Source: JBBDIP01 sp040880305 (GTDB lineage Bacteria > Bacillota > Sulfobacillia > Fermentithermobacillales > Fermentithermobacillaceae). Taken from it: 32,866 nucleotides of DNA. Made by a program: the position numbers and the translations under genes. Where the stretch lies: NCBI GenBank assembly GCA_040880305.1, contig JBBDIP010000025.1, positions 1 to 32,866 on the forward strand, given 5' to 3'. Position 1 is the first letter of the stretch. Each line of letters begins with the position of its first letter. This document shows, piece after piece, positions 1 to 8,224 of the stretch. The notes beneath the pieces were generated by a model. It searched no databases. It worked only from the letters and a program-made list of their open reading frames with translations, and was not told the DNA's origin.

Positions 1-1
1 C

Positions 2-1705
2 GTCAGCGCCTCGCAATTCGGGCGCTTCACCGACAAACAGCGTGAGCGCCAACAGGTGGCGTTCGGCGTCTCACTCCTGGTGTGTCTAGTCGTTTCGTTT
101 GGCGGCAATACACCGATGTTCAGACTGATGCCACTTAGCAGTCAGATAGTCCCCGACCGGGTGCTAAACTACGCCTCTTTGCTTCAGTGCATGTTGGCAT
201 CGCTTGCCATAGTCCGTCTCGCCCAGTGGGTAACCAAGCAGAGTCGGCGACCGTCTGCCTACGCCTTGGGGGTTCTTATTGCTTCAATCGTTCTCTGGGT
301 GGTCTACGCTGATTGCCGAACATACTTGAGGCTGGGAGGAATGCAGGACTACTCCTTGCTCAAGTCACTGGTCGCGAGAATCCCACACGATGGGGTGGAT
401 CCTTTCAACCAAGGGAGATTGTCGATAATCACCTACGATTGGGTATCTGCGGCCAACTACTTTCCTGCTGTGGACAAGATCGGTCTGATTGATGGGTGGA
501 ACCAGGAGGGTACGACTCACCAGGAAGTCATGATTGAGCAGAACATTGCGGCGAGCTACGGTTTCTGGGACTACCACCTGAGAAACTATGCTCTCAGGAA
601 CGTAAGGTCAGTCATTGCCAGGGAGGACCAGGACCCAGAGTTGGTAGCACTCCTCAAGCGGGAAGGTTTCTACGAGTCGGAGCGAAACCTTGGAATTTCC
701 CTCTATCTTTCTGACAAGCCCTCAAACTATGCGTTTGACATGACGAACTCAATGCTTGCTGTTGGTCGAGGATCGCTATGGGCTTCCGTCGCCTTGCCCT
801 GGGTATCTCGGGGTAGGCAGGAGAGTCTACTAGCCTACGATCCTGATTATCTGGCTCAGTACCCCGCTGTTTTCATCGATGAACCCGCAATGGACCCTGG
901 GTCCGAACTCGAACGGGCCATACGGAATCTGGTCGCCGGAGGCAAGACGGTTATCGTGGATCTGAGCAACTCGCCAGTTGCCTCCCTCTTCGGGGTAACC
1001 AAGAAGGAGATCGCGATTTCCGGAGAGGCAACCTTCAATGGTGCCTCAGACTCCCAATTCCCGAGATCTCAGGTGCTCAACGTGACGCGAGCAGATGGGG
1101 CGGAGCTCAGAGGGGCAGTCTATGGCGATCTGGATGGGGTTTTGCTCACTGTTCGATTCGAAGGTGAGGACTACCCCGTGGTAGGCTACCGGGATGTTCC
1201 TGAGGGAAAAGTGTACTTCGTCGGCATGGGCTCGACTCGTTCCGTGATAGATACCGAGAACGAGAAGACTGCCGGCCTATTCGCGCCGCTATTCGATTCC
1301 CTGGATGTAAGAAAAACGATATCTCCTCCAGCTTTCCCGATCTCAAAGCCTGAATGGAACGACCGGGGACTGTCCTTCAGTTACTCATCTTCGGAAACGA
1401 AGCCTGTGCTGCTTTCGGTGACTTACACACAACGGTGGACGCTGACAATCGACGGGCAACCGGCTCCAATCTTCAACCATGAGGACTTCGTCTATCTCTG
1501 CCTCCCTTCGGGGGCGCATCAGATAAGCCTTGAGTACGGTATGTCCTGGGTGGGCTTTGTCGGCATAGCCGTTACCGCTCTTGGGGTCATGATCGTTGTC
1601 TTGGGTTCAATGACGTGGGCTCGCGGGGTAGGTAGGTTGGAGTTGATCCTGCGTCTAGGAGCAGACAGGTTGGCAGCTTGGTCCGCCGAGAGGATCTCTT
1701 CTTGA
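2..1705 (+). CDS. Large membrane protein, C-terminal part (YfhO / PTPS-related-like), 5' truncated
   Basis: The reading frame is open from base 2, so the gene begins outside the window; the GTG at 56 is only the first in-window start codon. At least three hydrophobic segments lie in the first 110 residues after that GTG. A long soluble region of about 370 residues follows, then a beta-rich tail and one last membrane segment just before the C-terminus. This arrangement resembles large polytopic envelope proteins of the YfhO or '6-pyruvoyl-tetrahydropterin synthase-related' type, often found with glycosyltransferases. No catalytic motif is visible in the retained part. Its neighbours, another polytopic protein and a GT2 glycosyltransferase, suggest envelope polysaccharide or lipid-linked sugar work. 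The family assignment is inference from overall pattern. Confidence 0.6.
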   Translation, partial: VSASQFGRFTDKQRERQQVAFGVSLLVCLVVSFGGNTPMFRLMPLSSQIVPDRVLNYASLLQCMLASLAIVRLAQWVTKQSRRPSAYALGVLIASIVLWVVYADCRTYLRLGGMQDYSLLKSLVARIPHDGVDPFNQGRLSIITYDWVSAANYFPAVDKIGLIDGWNQEGTTHQEVMIEQNIAASYGFWDYHLRNYALRNVRSVIAREDQDPELVALLKREGFYESERNLGISLYLSDKPSNYAFDMTNSMLAVGRGSLWASVALPWVSRGRQESLLAYDPDYLAQYPAVFIDEPAMDPGSELERAIRNLVAGGKTVIVDLSNSPVASLFGVTKKEIAISGEATFNGASDSQFPRSQVLNVTRADGAELRGAVYGDLDGVLLTVRFEGEDYPVVGYRDVPEGKVYFVGMGSTRSVIDTENEKTAGLFAPLFDSLDVRKTISPPAFPISKPEWNDRGLSFSYSSSETKPVLLSVTYTQRWTLTIDGQPAPIFNHEDFVYLCLPSGAHQISLEYGMSWVGFVGIAVTALGVMIVVLGSMTWARGVGRLELILRLGADRLAAWSAERISS

Positions 1706-1769
1706 CGATGACTGAAACGAGTCAGGATTGGGTACCCAGTCGTTTGGCTAGTTGGGGGTGTCCCGAAAG

Positions 1770-2771
1770 ATGGCGAATGACCGAACTAGGAAGCTAAGGT
1801 GGGAGCACATTGCCCTCCTTGTCTCCGTTGCATGGTCTCTAGCTTATCAGTACTACGTCAGGGTCGATTGCTCGGCCCCGAGCGCCATGCTCCAACTTCA
1901 CAACGAGATCCTGTCCGGCACCGCCCCATCGCCATATCGGTACCGCGTCCTGGTCCCATTCCTGGTGGATCAGGTCAAGACAATACTCCATTTTCTCGTT
2001 CCCGGACGGGAGTTCACCATGGCCTATCGAGGGTACGAAGTTGCTGCGTTGAGTTTTACACTCATTGCCCTGTACACGTATTTTCGAGACTGGTTCTCGG
2101 ACGACCGGGCCCTATTGGGTAGCCTTATCGCTGCAGCTACGATGGGGCTCGTGTTTCAAGATCATTACTTGCAGCCCTGGTCGCTTATCGAGCCAGGGGT
2201 CTTGGCTCTTGGCCTTCACCTAGTGTGTCATGACAAGAGACTGCTCTTGGCAGTGCTCATACCCCTTGCGGCCATGAATCGAGAAACAGCGGTTATGATT
2301 CCCCTGGCCTATGCGGCTGCCCACCTGGCGGAGGAATGGCGGCAGACAGGTGTGGGAGCCAAAATCAAGGTACTCCTGAGGGCAGGCCCCTACTTCGTCG
2401 AGTGGGCCGCCGTCTTCTACGGCCTACGTCTTGTGAGAGGATCTACGCCTCAGATTGACTCAATGCAGTATCTCTGGTCTTTGAACACGCAACCGGGTAA
2501 CGTGTCTTTGTCGATGGGTCGTATCACTATGTTCCTCGGAGTGCTCTGGGTCTTCGCCTTCCTTGGCTTCTGGGAGTCCCCTAAGTTCATCCAGGCCACA
2601 GGGCTGATTGCGCCGGTCTACGTGGGGCTGACTCTTGTGTTCGCACTGTGGTGGGAGGTACGACTCCTCATGCCTCTGTACGCTGTTCAGGTATCTGTGT
2701 GTGCTTTTCGAAGGCGGAAAGGCAGCCAATCCTACAAGACTTCTCTTTCAGGACCGTCCAGTACAAGCTAG
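1770..2771 (+). CDS. Polytopic membrane protein, glycosyltransferase-C-like
   Basis: About 333 residues with roughly eight hydrophobic segments. The ATG at 1770 is preceded by GGGGGTG with 9-10 bases spacing; an in-frame TTG at 1752 lies within that signal, so I prefer 1770. A conserved-looking Asn-Arg-Glu-Thr sits between membrane segments in the middle, and a Trp-Glu-Val-Arg motif near the end. Both recall polyprenol-phosphate-dependent membrane glycosyltransferases or mannosyltransferase-like proteins, but I cannot assign a substrate. The C-terminus is odd: the last 25 residues are hydrophilic, while the +1 frame from about 2710 to 2817 encodes a tail ending in a membrane-like segment. A natural or sequencing frameshift is therefore possible. 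It precedes a DPM1-like glycosyltransferase, which could supply its lipid-linked sugar. Confidence 0.6.
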   Translation: MANDRTRKLRWEHIALLVSVAWSLAYQYYVRVDCSAPSAMLQLHNEILSGTAPSPYRYRVLVPFLVDQVKTILHFLVPGREFTMAYRGYEVAALSFTLIALYTYFRDWFSDDRALLGSLIAAATMGLVFQDHYLQPWSLIEPGVLALGLHLVCHDKRLLLAVLIPLAAMNRETAVMIPLAYAAAHLAEEWRQTGVGAKIKVLLRAGPYFVEWAAVFYGLRLVRGSTPQIDSMQYLWSLNTQPGNVSLSMGRITMFLGVLWVFAFLGFWESPKFIQATGLIAPVYVGLTLVFALWWEVRLLMPLYAVQVSVCAFRRRKGSQSYKTSLSGPSSTS

Positions 2772-2857
2772 TATCCTCGGATGGTTGGTTGCGGTGACAG
2801 TCATCTTGTATCTGTAGTCGCACCGAGGAGTGGATGATTGAGCAAGGAGTGCAACTG

Positions 2858-3649
2858 ATGAACATACTGGTCCTTCCGATGTACAACGAGCAAGTATCGA
2901 TTCCGATCCTTCGGGAACACCTTGCGGAGTCAGGCTTTTCGGGCGTAGACCGTGTTGTGGGTGTGGATGACGTCAGCCGCGACAATACGCTTGGATTGTT
3001 GGAAGACTGGCAGCGCTCCGAACCTCGTCTCCAAACCGTCTCGTACACTCCCAACCGTGGCCTACCTGGTGCATGTACTGCAGGTTTCGTCGCTGCGCTG
3101 GAATCTGGTGCCGGGGCGGACAAAGACGACGTCCTCATCACGATGGACTCTGATGCCAGCCATCCCATGGACCTTATTCCGGCCATGGTTGCGAAGATCA
3201 AAGAAGGCAATGATATCGTCATCGCGTCCCGACATCAGCCGGGGGCCAGCCAGCGCGGCCTGACTGTCGACCGAAAGGTCTTCAGCTGGGGCGCCTCAAC
3301 GCTCATGCGCGTCTTCTACCCGGTGAAGGGCCTCCACGACTACTCCACCAATTACCGGGCCTACAGAGCGTCGCTAATCAAAGAAGCGCTGGACAAGTCC
3401 GGCGGGCGGCTCGTGGAGTCGACTGGTTTCGTGGGAGTGGTCGAACTGCTTCTGAGGCTGTGTAGCCTGAATCCCAGGATCGCTGAGGTTCCGCTCAACC
3501 TGCGTTACGACCTAAAGGAGAGCGAGAGCAAGATGCGGGTGGGCAAGACAATCAGAGGGTACCTCACCCTGATAGGCAAGCAAAAGGTCCACTCAGATGT
3601 AGGTACCTGCTTGCCCCTACTGAGCCCTCCGAACCACAAGCCCGCCTGA
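2858..3649 (+). CDS. Family 2 glycosyltransferase, dolichol/polyprenol-phosphate mannosyltransferase (DPM1)-like
   Basis: 263 residues from the ATG at 2858, which has AAGGAG 8 bases upstream; the ATG at 2834 would add eight residues before the conserved first strand. GT2 landmarks are in order: Tyr-Asn-Glu near residue 9, an Asp-Asp-x-Ser-x-Asp-Asn-Thr loop at about 37-44, Asn-Arg-Gly-Leu near 66, and the Asp-Ser-Asp metal/nucleotide site at 97-99. It has no membrane domain, as in short DPM1-type enzymes that transfer a sugar from a nucleotide sugar to a polyprenyl phosphate at the cytoplasmic face. With the two membrane proteins before it, this suggests making and using a lipid-linked sugar donor. 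The last 25 residues look unconserved. The sugar is not known. Confidence 0.85.
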   Translation: MNILVLPMYNEQVSIPILREHLAESGFSGVDRVVGVDDVSRDNTLGLLEDWQRSEPRLQTVSYTPNRGLPGACTAGFVAALESGAGADKDDVLITMDSDASHPMDLIPAMVAKIKEGNDIVIASRHQPGASQRGLTVDRKVFSWGASTLMRVFYPVKGLHDYSTNYRAYRASLIKEALDKSGGRLVESTGFVGVVELLLRLCSLNPRIAEVPLNLRYDLKESESKMRVGKTIRGYLTLIGKQKVHSDVGTCLPLLSPPNHKPA

Positions 3650-3703
3650 CGCAAAGGACTGCCTTCCCCTCCCGGAGAATACTAGACTCCAGCAGGTGAG
3701 GCC

Positions 3704-4471
3704 GTGGCTCGTAGGTCTGTCAAGCCATACGTCTATTTCGCAGACATCTACGACCAGATCATGGCAGATGTCCCTTACCACATGTGGACGGACTACATAG
3801 CCAGCGTCTGGGCCACTTTTTGCTTTGCCCCTTCGTCCGTCCTTGACTTGGCGTGCGGCACAGGGAGCATGTCGCTCCTGCTTGCCCGCCGGGGCCTCCA
3901 GGTGACCGGCGTGGACGTGTCGGCCCGCATGCTCGACGTCGCGCGCCTCAAATTCAGCGGAGCGCAGCTATACGCCGAGTTCATCGAAGCCGACATGCGG
4001 TCCTTCGAACTCAAGGAACCCGTGGACGCCGTCATCTGCGTGTTCGATAGCCTGAATTACCTGGCTGAGCCGGATGACGTTCAGGCGACCTTCGCGTCGG
4101 TCCACCGCGCGCTGAAGCCGGGCGGCCTGTTTGTGTTCGACGTGAACACCCCCAACAGGCTGGCCATGATCAAGAAGGAAGTCCACCTGTTCGAGGGCCC
4201 GGACCACTACCTCGTTTGGAACGATCTCTGGGATCCATCCCGCAAGTGGTGGAAGGTGAAACTCACCGGATTCTTGAGGACGCCCGGCAAGGGCGACGAC
4301 GGATGGACTAGGTTCGACGAAGTGCACCGCGAGCGGGCGTTCCCGGTAGAGGATGTCACCGCGTGGCTGAAAGGCGCGGGTTTCGAGGTTTTGGCCATAT
4401 ACGATTCGTCTTCCTTTAGGCCCGTTACCAAGGCCACTTCCCGGGCCTATTTCGTGGCGAAGCGGCAATGA
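3704..4471 (+). CDS. Class I SAM-dependent methyltransferase
   Basis: 255 residues, GTG start with AGGTGAG just upstream. The SAM-binding motif I (Val-Leu-Asp-Leu-Ala-Cys-Gly-Thr-Gly) is at residues 46-54. An acidic residue at the end of strand 2 follows (Gly-Val-Asp), then Asp-Met-Arg and a 'Phe-Asp-Ser-Leu-Asn-Tyr' strand-4 motif. The Lys-Pro-Gly-Gly turn typical of methyltransferase domains is also present. The 'YADIYD' style N-terminus resembles uncharacterised Firmicutes methyltransferases, often annotated only as class I. The substrate cannot be read from sequence. It sits 54 bases after the glycosyltransferase and 19 bases before the peptidase gene, and its base composition matches the genes to the right, so it probably heads the next transcription unit. 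Confidence 0.85.
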   Translation: MARRSVKPYVYFADIYDQIMADVPYHMWTDYIASVWATFCFAPSSVLDLACGTGSMSLLLARRGLQVTGVDVSARMLDVARLKFSGAQLYAEFIEADMRSFELKEPVDAVICVFDSLNYLAEPDDVQATFASVHRALKPGGLFVFDVNTPNRLAMIKKEVHLFEGPDHYLVWNDLWDPSRKWWKVKLTGFLRTPGKGDDGWTRFDEVHRERAFPVEDVTAWLKGAGFEVLAIYDSSSFRPVTKATSRAYFVAKRQ

Positions 4472-4490
4472 TGATTGAGGGGGTATTGCA

Positions 4491-5624
4491 GTGAAGAAAG
4501 AACGCTGGCAGCGACTGATTGCCGAGATCGAGACTGAGGGGCTGGCGGGGCTTGCCCTGGTCCCCGGCCCCAACTTCTTCTACATGACAGGTCTACATAT
4601 GAAACTGTCGGAGCGTCCCACCCTGTGCGCGGTGACCCGCGAAGGGAATGTCACCTTCCTCATGCCCAAACTTGAGGCCAGAAAGGGCGAACTAATCTCG
4701 GCTTCGCTCAGCGAGGCGGGCGTCCCCCTGAATTTCAGGGTCGAGCCGTTCTCTGACGAGGAGGGTCCGTCCGCAGCGTACGCCAGGGTCTTTGGCGCAA
4801 GCGGGATGTTGGGCAAGTGGGCTCTCGAGTACCGCAATATGCGGCTCCTGGAGTTCTCACTGATTAGGAACTCCTTGGGCCAGTTCGCGTGGACCGACGC
4901 CGGGGAAATCCTCAAGAAGATGCGCATGATAAAGGACGGGACTGAGCTCTCCAGCATGGAGAAGGCTTGCGCTCTGACCGATCTGGGCGTGGATATCGCC
5001 AGAAGGCTTCTGGTGCCGGGCAAGACGGGCGCCGAAGTGGCGGGCGAGGTGGAGCGGCAGTTGAAGCAGAAGGGCGCCCAGGGGGTTGGGATGTCGCTGG
5101 CCACCGGGGCTGACACCGGGCTGCCGCACGCGGGGACGTCTTCAAAGACAATCGTCGAAGGGGACCTCGCCTGGCTGGACCTCATGGTCTCGGTGGACGG
5201 TTACTGGGGTGACATTACCCGTACCTACGCCATAGGTGCCATCTCAGACGAGATGAAGCGGATCTACCGGGTTGTCCTGGAGGCGCAAGAGACTGCCAGG
5301 ACAAAGACCCGCCCGGGCATGACCGGGGCTGAAGTGGACGCCCTGGCCAGGGACGTAATCGCGTCCTACGGCTATGGCGACTACTTTATCCACAGGACCG
5401 GGCACGGGCTTGGGCTGGAGGTTCATGAGGACCCGTACGTGGTGGCGTCCAACGACGTGCCGCTCCCGATTGGGTCCGTGGTTACCATCGAGCCGGGAAT
5501 CTACATCCCCGGCAAAGGCGGGGTGCGGATCGAGGACGACGTCGTGATTACCGAGAAGGGGGCGCGGAGCCTCACGCAGTATCCCAGGAACCTCCTGGAC
5601 GACGAGACAAAACTGGTGGTGTGA
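4491..5624 (+). CDS. M24B metallopeptidase, Xaa-Pro aminopeptidase/dipeptidase
   Basis: 377 residues, usual length for short Firmicutes Xaa-Pro peptidases (PepQ/YqhT type). The GTG start has GAGGGGGT upstream. A creatinase-like N-terminal domain (about 1-140) is followed by the pita-bread catalytic domain. All five metal ligands of the family are present: Asp230 and Asp241 (the latter in GDITRTY), His305 in the HGLGLEVHE motif, Glu334 in TIEPG and Glu348 in RIEDD. It is expected to remove N-terminal residues before proline, or split X-Pro dipeptides, in the cytoplasm with two divalent metal ions. The gene is 4 bases before the M16 pair and likely cotranscribed with it. Aminopeptidase P and prolidase cannot be separated from sequence alone. 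Confidence 0.9.
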   Translation: MKKERWQRLIAEIETEGLAGLALVPGPNFFYMTGLHMKLSERPTLCAVTREGNVTFLMPKLEARKGELISASLSEAGVPLNFRVEPFSDEEGPSAAYARVFGASGMLGKWALEYRNMRLLEFSLIRNSLGQFAWTDAGEILKKMRMIKDGTELSSMEKACALTDLGVDIARRLLVPGKTGAEVAGEVERQLKQKGAQGVGMSLATGADTGLPHAGTSSKTIVEGDLAWLDLMVSVDGYWGDITRTYAIGAISDEMKRIYRVVLEAQETARTKTRPGMTGAEVDALARDVIASYGYGDYFIHRTGHGLGLEVHEDPYVVASNDVPLPIGSVVTIEPGIYIPGKGGVRIEDDVVITEKGARSLTQYPRNLLDDETKLVV

Positions 5625-5628
5625 CCGT

Positions 5629-6921
5629 TTGGTTGAGCAAAAGGAGCGGTTTCGGACTGTTCAGATTGGTCCGGGCATTACCTACAGGTACTTGCCCGTC
5701 TCCAAGTGGAAGACCCTGTCAATAGATGTTTTCTGTAATGCTCCCCTGAAGCGGGATACAGTCACGGACCTTGCCCTGATCCCCCGGCTCGCGAAGAGGG
5801 GGACCGCCAAGCTTCCGACTATACGCGACCTGTCTATGCGGCTGGACGACATGTACGGGTCCGGTCTGAGCGCTGACGCGTCCAAAATCGGCCCGGCCCA
5901 GGTGATGCGGTTTGGGATAGACCTTCCGGCGATTGGCGGACTCAGCCTGGGTAAGGCCATGTCCCTTATCTGGGACGTGGTGACCAGCCCCTACTTGGAG
6001 GGTGGGGCTTACCCTTCCGACCGCTTCGACACGGAGCGCGAGGAGCAACGGAGGGACATCCTTTCCATCATTAACCACCGTCCGCGCTACGCCATGATCC
6101 GCCTGATCGAGGAGATGTCCAAGGGGAATGACACCGCGCTGCCTGCATGGGGCGTGCTCGATGACCTCCCCAAGATGGACCCGCGCCGCACCTGGGATAC
6201 CTGGGGCGACGTGCTTTCGACCTGTCCCGTGAGCATCTACGCTATTGGCGAGGGCGCTGCCGAGCTGGCGGAGATCCTGCAGCGCGTCAGTCTGGAGTTT
6301 CCAAAGGGCCGGTCCGAGTCGGCCGGCGCGCCTATCGACGTTTCTACCCCGCCGGTCCCCGAGGATCTCATTGAGGCCGAGGACTGGCTCCCCTGCGAGC
6401 AGACGATCCTCTGCATGGCCTTCTATACAGGCATAACGGAGCGCGACCCGGCACTTGCGGCCATGATCATGTACGACGGGATCTTTGGCGGCTTTCCCCA
6501 CTCCAAGTTGTTCGTCCAAGTGCGGGAGAAGCACAGCATGGCGTACTTTGCCGACAGCTCGCTGAACTCGTGGCGCGGCTTGGTCACGACGACCGCCGGC
6601 ATCATGGATGAGAACCGTCAAAAGGTTATGGACCTCATCAAGGACCAAGTCGAAGTGATGAAGAAGGGCGAGATCACCGCCGAGGAGATGGACAGCACCA
6701 GAGCAGGGCTGCTCCGCCGGTACAGGTCGGAGAGCGACTCTCAGTCCGCTCTAATCAGGCGGTTCCTCACCCAGGAGATCATGGGCGGACCTGCGACCGA
6801 AGAGGAATTGGTGTCCCGCATCGAGCGGGTGACCAAGGACGACATCGTGAATGTGGCCCAAAAGGTCGAACTCAAAGCTGTGTACGCGCTCAGGGCAAAG
6901 GATGATGGCACAAGTGGCTGA
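5629..6921 (+). CDS. ymfF: M16 family peptidase-like protein without the zinc motif (YmfF-like)
   Basis: 430 residues with the M16 half-molecule fold pattern throughout, but the HxxEH zinc-binding motif is absent: the equivalent helix near residues 47-58 reads Asp-Leu-Ala-Leu-Ile-Pro-Arg-Leu-Ala-Lys. It is therefore probably the non-catalytic partner of the next gene, as in B. subtilis YmfF/YmfH and other heterodimeric M16 proteins. The pair is linked in B. subtilis to the EF-P 5-aminopentanol modification locus; whether that role applies here is inference. The start is uncertain: TTG at 5629 is the first available codon after the peptidase stop and gives a normal N-terminus, but no strong ribosome binding site is visible. 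The last 20 bases overlap the start of the next gene. Confidence 0.85.
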   Translation: MVEQKERFRTVQIGPGITYRYLPVSKWKTLSIDVFCNAPLKRDTVTDLALIPRLAKRGTAKLPTIRDLSMRLDDMYGSGLSADASKIGPAQVMRFGIDLPAIGGLSLGKAMSLIWDVVTSPYLEGGAYPSDRFDTEREEQRRDILSIINHRPRYAMIRLIEEMSKGNDTALPAWGVLDDLPKMDPRRTWDTWGDVLSTCPVSIYAIGEGAAELAEILQRVSLEFPKGRSESAGAPIDVSTPPVPEDLIEAEDWLPCEQTILCMAFYTGITERDPALAAMIMYDGIFGGFPHSKLFVQVREKHSMAYFADSSLNSWRGLVTTTAGIMDENRQKVMDLIKDQVEVMKKGEITAEEMDSTRAGLLRRYRSESDSQSALIRRFLTQEIMGGPATEEELVSRIERVTKDDIVNVAQKVELKAVYALRAKDDGTSG

Positions 6922-8203
6922 CGTCACCGTCATAAAGGACGACGAACTCAAGGAGAAGATAGTCTCGACCAGGATCGGGGGACTGAGGGTCTTCGTCCTC
7001 CCCAAACCCGGATTTCGGCGCAAGTACGCGGAGGTCTTCGTCCACTACGGCTCCAACGACAACGCGTTCGTCCCGCCCGGGGGCCGGAGAGTCGAGGTCC
7101 CGGCCGGCATCGCCCACTTTTTGGAGCACAAGATGTTCGAGAAGGAGTGGGGCGAGGCGTTCTCCGAGTTCGCCAAGATCGGGGCTTCGGCCAACGCCTA
7201 CACCAGCAACAACTACACTTCCTACCTGTTCTGGACCCTGAATAGTTGGAAAGAGGCCCTCAGGCTGCTATTCGAGGTGGCTTTCAGACCCCACTTCACC
7301 CGCGAGTCGGTGGAGAAGGAGCAGAACATAATCGGACAGGAGATCCGCATGTACAACGACGATCCCGGCTCTCGCCTGGTGCGCGAGACCATGGAGTCGC
7401 TGTATCTGGACCACCCCGTCCGCCTGGACATCGCCGGGACCGAGAAGTCCACCAAGGCCATCACCAAGGACCTTCTGTACCTGTGCCACGGGACTTTCTA
7501 CAGCCCGGCCAATATGGGGCTCTACCTGGCAGGAGACTTCACCCCGGACGAGGTGTTCGACGTCGCCGGCAGTCTTGTTGCCGAGTTCGCGACCGACGGC
7601 AAAGAACCCGCTGAAAGGCTGCGTCCGGATGAACCGATGACCGTAGGCAAGAACGCCGAGATCTACTTGCCCGTCCCCGTCCCGATGATACAGGTGGCCT
7701 GGAAGGACCGCCCGGCCCTCAAGGACACCGACGCCCTCATCCGCAGCGAACTGGGCGCATCCATCCTGCTCGACATCATTTTCGGCAAGAGTTCGGCCTT
7801 CTTCACCAAGGTTTACGAAGAGGGTCTCTTGGACGATCTCTCCGCTTCCTACGAGTCATGGCCGGATTACGCCTACGCGTCGGTCGCGGCGCAGACTACC
7901 CGCCCCGAGGAACTGTCCGACCGGGTGCAGGAGGAAGTCGAGAGGCTGCGGAAGACTGGGGTTAGCGAGGAAGACTTCGCCCGCACCAAGAAGGCCTCAC
8001 TGGGAAGGTTCGTCACGATCTTCGATTCGTTCGACACCGTGGGGGAGATGCAAGTCCACCTCGACGACATCGGACAGGACGTTTTCTCCTACGGCCGCGC
8101 CCTCTCGGCGCTCGGCATCGACGACGTCAACCGCAAGTTCGATATGCTGTGCAAGGATAGGTCCGTCAGGGCCATCGTCAGAGACAAAACGCAGGAGAAG
8201 TAG
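6902..8203 (+). CDS. ymfH: M16 family zinc metallopeptidase (YmfH-like)
   Basis: 433 residues from the ATG at 6902 (a second ATG follows directly at 6905); the open frame extends upstream to 6851, but that part lies inside the previous gene and looks unlike the family. The HFLEH zinc motif is at about residues 72-76, and a conserved Glu-rich helix about 60-75 residues downstream supplies the third ligand. It is followed by Asn-Asp-Asp-Pro-Gly, typical of this family. As the active partner of the YmfF-like protein, it should form a heterodimeric cytoplasmic oligopeptidase or processing protease. The 20-base overlap suggests translational coupling. It is followed after 21 bases by hutH, on the same strand. 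Confidence 0.88.
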   Translation: MMAQVADVTVIKDDELKEKIVSTRIGGLRVFVLPKPGFRRKYAEVFVHYGSNDNAFVPPGGRRVEVPAGIAHFLEHKMFEKEWGEAFSEFAKIGASANAYTSNNYTSYLFWTLNSWKEALRLLFEVAFRPHFTRESVEKEQNIIGQEIRMYNDDPGSRLVRETMESLYLDHPVRLDIAGTEKSTKAITKDLLYLCHGTFYSPANMGLYLAGDFTPDEVFDVAGSLVAEFATDGKEPAERLRPDEPMTVGKNAEIYLPVPVPMIQVAWKDRPALKDTDALIRSELGASILLDIIFGKSSAFFTKVYEEGLLDDLSASYESWPDYAYASVAAQTTRPEELSDRVQEEVERLRKTGVSEEDFARTKKASLGRFVTIFDSFDTVGEMQVHLDDIGQDVFSYGRALSALGIDDVNRKFDMLCKDRSVRAIVRDKTQEK

Positions 8204-8224
8204 ATACGAAGAGGGGATAGCGAG

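Noticed and set aside
2668..3222. 184-residue - strand frame
   Set aside because: It lies opposite the glycosyltransferase gene, which has all GT2 motifs in frame.
5719..6648. 309-residue - strand frame
   Set aside because: Shadow of the YmfF-like gene; composition rich in His, Arg and Gly without family features. The same holds for 7997-8959 and 9746-10666 on the - strand.
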